Shown here: piece after piece, positions 62,303 to 64,000 of the stretch | Numbering within the stretch: the stretch's first letter is position 1 | Layout of the letters: every line of letters starts with the position of its first letter | Source of the DNA: a virus | Reading direction: 5' to 3' (one strand) | DNA: 64,000 nt | Virus record (IMG/VR): IMGVR_UViG_3300009506_000002 | Span: 78,378 to 142,377 of that record | The notes under the pieces: generated by a model | What the model saw: the letters and a program-made list of their open reading frames with translations, nothing else | The model's database searches: none | What the model was told of the DNA's origin: nothing | Made by a program: the position numbers and the translations under genes

Positions 62303-62376
62303 TGGATCACCGGGCTGGGGTCGAACCAGCATTGAAGGCTTCAAAGGCCCTTGTCCTGCCATTAGACGACCGGTGA
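62303..62376 (-). tRNA. tRNA-Gln(TTG)
   Basis: 74 nt, CCA encoded. Acceptor TCACCGG/CCGGTGA; loop CTTTGAA. Same scaffold as tRNA-Gln(CTG) at 53850. Confidence 0.9.
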
Positions 62377-62380
62377 ATAA

Positions 62381-62563
62381 TCACTTACACGAGCGAATGT
62401 ACTCATTGTGAAACTTACCTCTCACCTTAATGAAAGGGACGCCAGTAAGTCTCCAATAAATCATCTGACAAAAAGCAAGTGCAGCAGAAATCCAGATAAT
62501 TAGGTAAAAACCTGCGGCCAATAAGCCTACCTTGATTTCATCAGTTACTTCTCTCAAAGTCAT
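62381..62563 (-). CDS. 60-aa membrane protein
   Basis: GGAGCG before ATG 62563. One or two hydrophobic segments (VGLLAAGFYLIIWISAALAF) then a basic tail. Function unknown. Confidence 0.62.
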   Translation of the reverse strand: MTLREVTDEIKVGLLAAGFYLIIWISAALAFCQMIYWRLTGVPFIKVRGKFHNEYIRSCK

Positions 62564-62579
62564 TCATCGCTCCTTCAAA

Positions 62580-62653
62580 TGGTCGGGGTAGGAGGAATCG
62601 AACCTCCGCTACGTGCTCCCAAAGCACGGGTGCTACCTCTATACCATACCCCG
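62580..62653 (-). tRNA. tRNA-Pro(TGG)
   Basis: 74 nt, CCA encoded. Acceptor CGGGGTA/TACCCCG; loop TTTGGGA. Confidence 0.92.
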
Positions 62654-62654
62654 A

Positions 62655-62732
62655 TGGCGGCAAGGGAAGGATTCGAACCCCCATACTATCCTCACGGCGG
62701 CGCCTTGGATGACGGACCGTGAGAGCCTTACC
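62655..62732 (-). tRNA. tRNA-like element with a single long inner stem
   Basis: Acceptor GGTAAGG/CCTTGCC, G73, CCA and a T-arm, but the interior is one 7-bp stem CTCACGG/CCGTGAG with a 19-base loop (holding GTC) instead of D- and anticodon arms. Confidence 0.5.
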
Positions 62733-62770
62733 ATGCTATACTTGTTCGACGACGGAACTTGCAAGCTAAC

Positions 62771-62845
62771 TGGTACTCCGACGGGGAATCGAACCCCGAT
62801 CTTTGCCTTGAAAGGGCAACGATCTAACCGTTAATCTACCGGAGC
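62771..62845 (-). tRNA. tRNA-Glu(TTC)
   Basis: 75 nt, CCA encoded. Acceptor GCTCCGG/TCGGAGT; loop CTTTCAA. Near-identical scaffold to tRNA-Glu(CTC) at 57116. Confidence 0.92.
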
Positions 62846-62915
62846 ATAATGTGACCCCAATGGCTTTCAGTCTCTCCTAGGGTTCGGATTATCAACTGTT
62901 ACACCATACACAATC

Positions 62916-62992
62916 TGGTCGCCTGAGCAGGACTCGAACCTGCGTATGACACCGGTTATCAGCCGATCGCTAAACCCCTCAGCTACCAGGCG
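62916..62992 (-). tRNA. tRNA-Ile(GAT)
   Basis: 77 nt, CCA encoded. Acceptor CGCCTGG/TCAGGCG; loop CTGATAA. Confidence 0.9.
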
Positions 62993-63000
62993 TTGTAAAC

Positions 63001-63078
63001 TGGCGGCCTAGACGAGATTCGAACTCGCAACCTCTCCCGTGACAGGGGAACGCTCTAACCAATTGGAGCTACTAAGCC
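63001..63078 (-). tRNA. tRNA-Asp(GTC)
   Basis: 78 nt, G73, CCA encoded. Acceptor GGCTTAG/CTAGGCC; loop CTGTCAC. Confidence 0.88.
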
Positions 63079-63158
63079 ATGCCTCATTGCATCCTAAGGA
63101 CTCGCTCGCTTTGCAATGTGCTCTCACTTTGCTAGGGTGAGCAGCGTTTATCCGAATA

Positions 63159-63233
63159 TGGCGACCCGACGGGGAATCGAACCCCGATCTCCGGAGAGAC
63201 AGTCCAGTATGATGACCATTACACCACCGGGCC
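63159..63233 (-). tRNA. tRNA-Asp(GTC), second copy
   Basis: 75 nt, G73, CCA encoded. Acceptor GGCCCGG/TCGGGTC; loop CTGTCTC. Differs widely from the first copy. Confidence 0.85.
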
Positions 63234-63240
63234 ATGAATT

Positions 63241-63342
63241 GAGAATACACTAACAGGTTCGAACTGCTCGGGTCGGCTCTCGAGAGGGCCGTCCTTGATC
63301 CATCAACCTCGTCTTTCAGGACGTCCATGAGGCGATATTCTC
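63241..63342 (-). ncRNA. large tRNA-like element without cloverleaf
   Basis: Perfect 7-bp closing stem GAGAATA/TATTCTC and a T-arm-like AGCAG-TTCGAAC-CTGTT, but about 100 nt long with internal hairpins (GGACGTCC, CTCTCGAGAG) and no CCA. Confidence 0.45.
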
Positions 63343-63346
63343 AAAA

Positions 63347-63432
63347 TGGTGGAGCACCGTGGACTCGAACCACGAATGGAAACCATACTACCGGGTTACA
63401 GCCAGGTGCCTTGCCAATTCAGCCAGTGCTCC
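63347..63432 (-). tRNA. tRNA-Tyr(GTA), second copy
   Basis: 86 nt, CCA encoded. Acceptor GGAGCAC/GTGCTCC; loop CTGTAAC; class II variable arm. Confidence 0.85.
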
Positions 63433-63629
63433 AAATGCGTCAAACAAGGACGCTATGTTTTTGTCTGCCTCAGGTCCCGCCAGCGATGTGCCTTTGTGAC
63501 CCTACTCCACCCGCGCAAACTCCGCGATCTGAATCGGCGCGCGGCCAGTGACGGCGGCGATCGAAACCGATTCGTGAAACGCATGGGTGATTGATCATGT
63601 GTTGATTCATCACCCACTCAACAAGTGTA
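63433..63629 (-). other. short transcribed stretch, no clear gene
   Basis: Downstream of the 63630-63658 promoter; frames of 42-43 aa are Arg-rich and lack ribosome sites. An imperfect palindrome GGGTGAT...ATCACCC sits at 63586-63616. Confidence 0.35.
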
Positions 63630-63658
63630 ACTCTACCATGAAGTCAAGCTCTTGTCAA
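63630..63658 (-). promoter_or_regulatory. early sigma-70 promoter within tRNA array
   Basis: TTGACA (63653-63658), 17-bp spacer, TAGAGT (63630-63635). Confidence 0.85.
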
Positions 63659-63683
63659 GTTCTTTTTTTCAACTTGCTTGGGG

Positions 63684-63753
63684 GTGACCGGCGGGAATTG
63701 AACCCGCGTAATCGCGTTCACAGCGCGAGGCCTTACCATTAGGCTACGGCCAC
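63684..63753 (-). tRNA. tRNA-His(GTG)
   Basis: Acceptor GTGGCCG/CGGTCAC, C73, loop CTGTGAA. CCA not encoded (CCCC follows). Confidence 0.88.
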
Positions 63754-63772
63754 ACCGAAGCAAGCTGAAAAT

Positions 63773-63850
63773 TGGTACCCGCCCCGGGATTCGAACCCGG
63801 ACTGTACGGTATCTAAAACCGTCGCCTCCTGCCAATTGCGCTAGACGGGC
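63773..63850 (-). tRNA. tRNA-Leu(TAG), no long variable arm
   Basis: 78 nt, CCA encoded. Acceptor GCCCGTC/GGCGGGT; loop TTTAGAT. Duplicate scaffold of 54216-54293 with another Leu anticodon. Confidence 0.75.
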
Positions 63851-63919
63851 ATAAAGTAGCAAAAATGACGCATAAAACCAGCATTGACGGTTTTAAGCTG
63901 CATTTCTGCAACATTAAAC

Positions 63920-63993
63920 TGGTCTGGATGGGAGGAATCGAACCTCCATACCGTGGTTCCAGGCCACAGCGTTTACCATTAACCTACATCCAG
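63920..63993 (-). tRNA. tRNA-Pro-like (TGG), C at position 33
   Basis: 74 nt, CCA encoded. Perfect acceptor CTGGATG/CATCCAG; anticodon loop CCTGGAA, with C instead of T33. Identity uncertain. Confidence 0.65.
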
Positions 63994-63994
63994 A

Positions 63995-64000
63995 TGGTGC
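63995..64000 (-). tRNA. 3' end of a further tRNA, cut by window edge
   Basis: TGGTGC on the plus strand equals GC-A-CCA, the same 3' end as the neighbouring tRNAs. Confidence 0.4.

Overview
This window comes from a large, strictly lytic, T4-like myovirus. The sequence carries recognisable T4-type replication and transcription genes: single-strand binding protein gp32, helicase loader gp59, late co-activator gp33, DsbA, DexA-like exonuclease, thymidylate synthase, DNA ligase gp30 (catalytic Lys at residue 159, as in T4), RNase H, both topoisomerase subunits, primase gp61, helicase gp41 and recombinase UvsX. Nearly everything from 0.5 kb to the right edge is read leftward (minus strand). The exceptions are the partial structural gene at the left edge and a three-gene block at 38.9-40.9 kb. 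The host cannot be identified, but the early promoters are textbook bacterial sigma-70 sites.

Layout. (1) 0-0.5 kb: end of a rightward, probably tail-related gene and a bidirectional terminator. (2) 0.5-38.9 kb: leftward early/middle region of tightly overlapping small genes mixed with the T4 core. It contains an unusually complete RNA-repair set (Rnl1-type and Rnl2-type ligases, an HD-Pnk end-healing fusion, a cREC-domain protein beside Rnl2), an Acb1-like anti-CBASS phosphodiesterase, a GroES homologue, two phosphoribosyltransferases and a class II ribonucleotide reductase. (3) 38.9-46.4 kb: three rightward genes, then leftward proteins several of which carry a short F-x-x-[YW]-L motif like the T4 capsid-targeting signal; one is a nucleotidyltransferase/ligase-like protein. 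(4) 46.4-50.7 kb: gp41 and UvsX. (5) 50.8-52.4 kb: a probable lysis cassette. (6) 53.4-64 kb: a dense array of about 38 tRNAs and tRNA-like elements interleaved with tiny genes.

The most striking content is RNA biology. Positions 54299-54508 (minus) hold a compact, about 210-nt RNase P RNA homologue with a recognisable P1, P2, a minimal P3 and a P4 that keeps the universal bulged U. Positions about 60195-61149 hold a nearly 1-kb, gene-free, highly structured region with its own promoter and an embedded tRNA-like domain, which fits a GOLLD/ROOL-type giant phage RNA. Several tRNAs are abnormal: three Leu-anticodon tRNAs without the long variable arm, a UAU-anticodon tRNA with one, and D-arm-less tRNA-like elements. 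Together with the ligases and HD-Pnk, the phage appears able to encode, process and repair its own tRNA pool.

Two genes, uvsX and nrdJ, are fractured by naturally split inteins. An intact HNH endonuclease gene lies between the uvsX halves, and only a C-terminal zinc-finger relic of an endonuclease remains between the nrdJ halves. Over twenty sigma-70 promoters (TTGACA-N17-TAGACT type, many with a shared palindromic spacer and leader) and several T4 late-type motifs (NATAAATA) give the regulatory outline.
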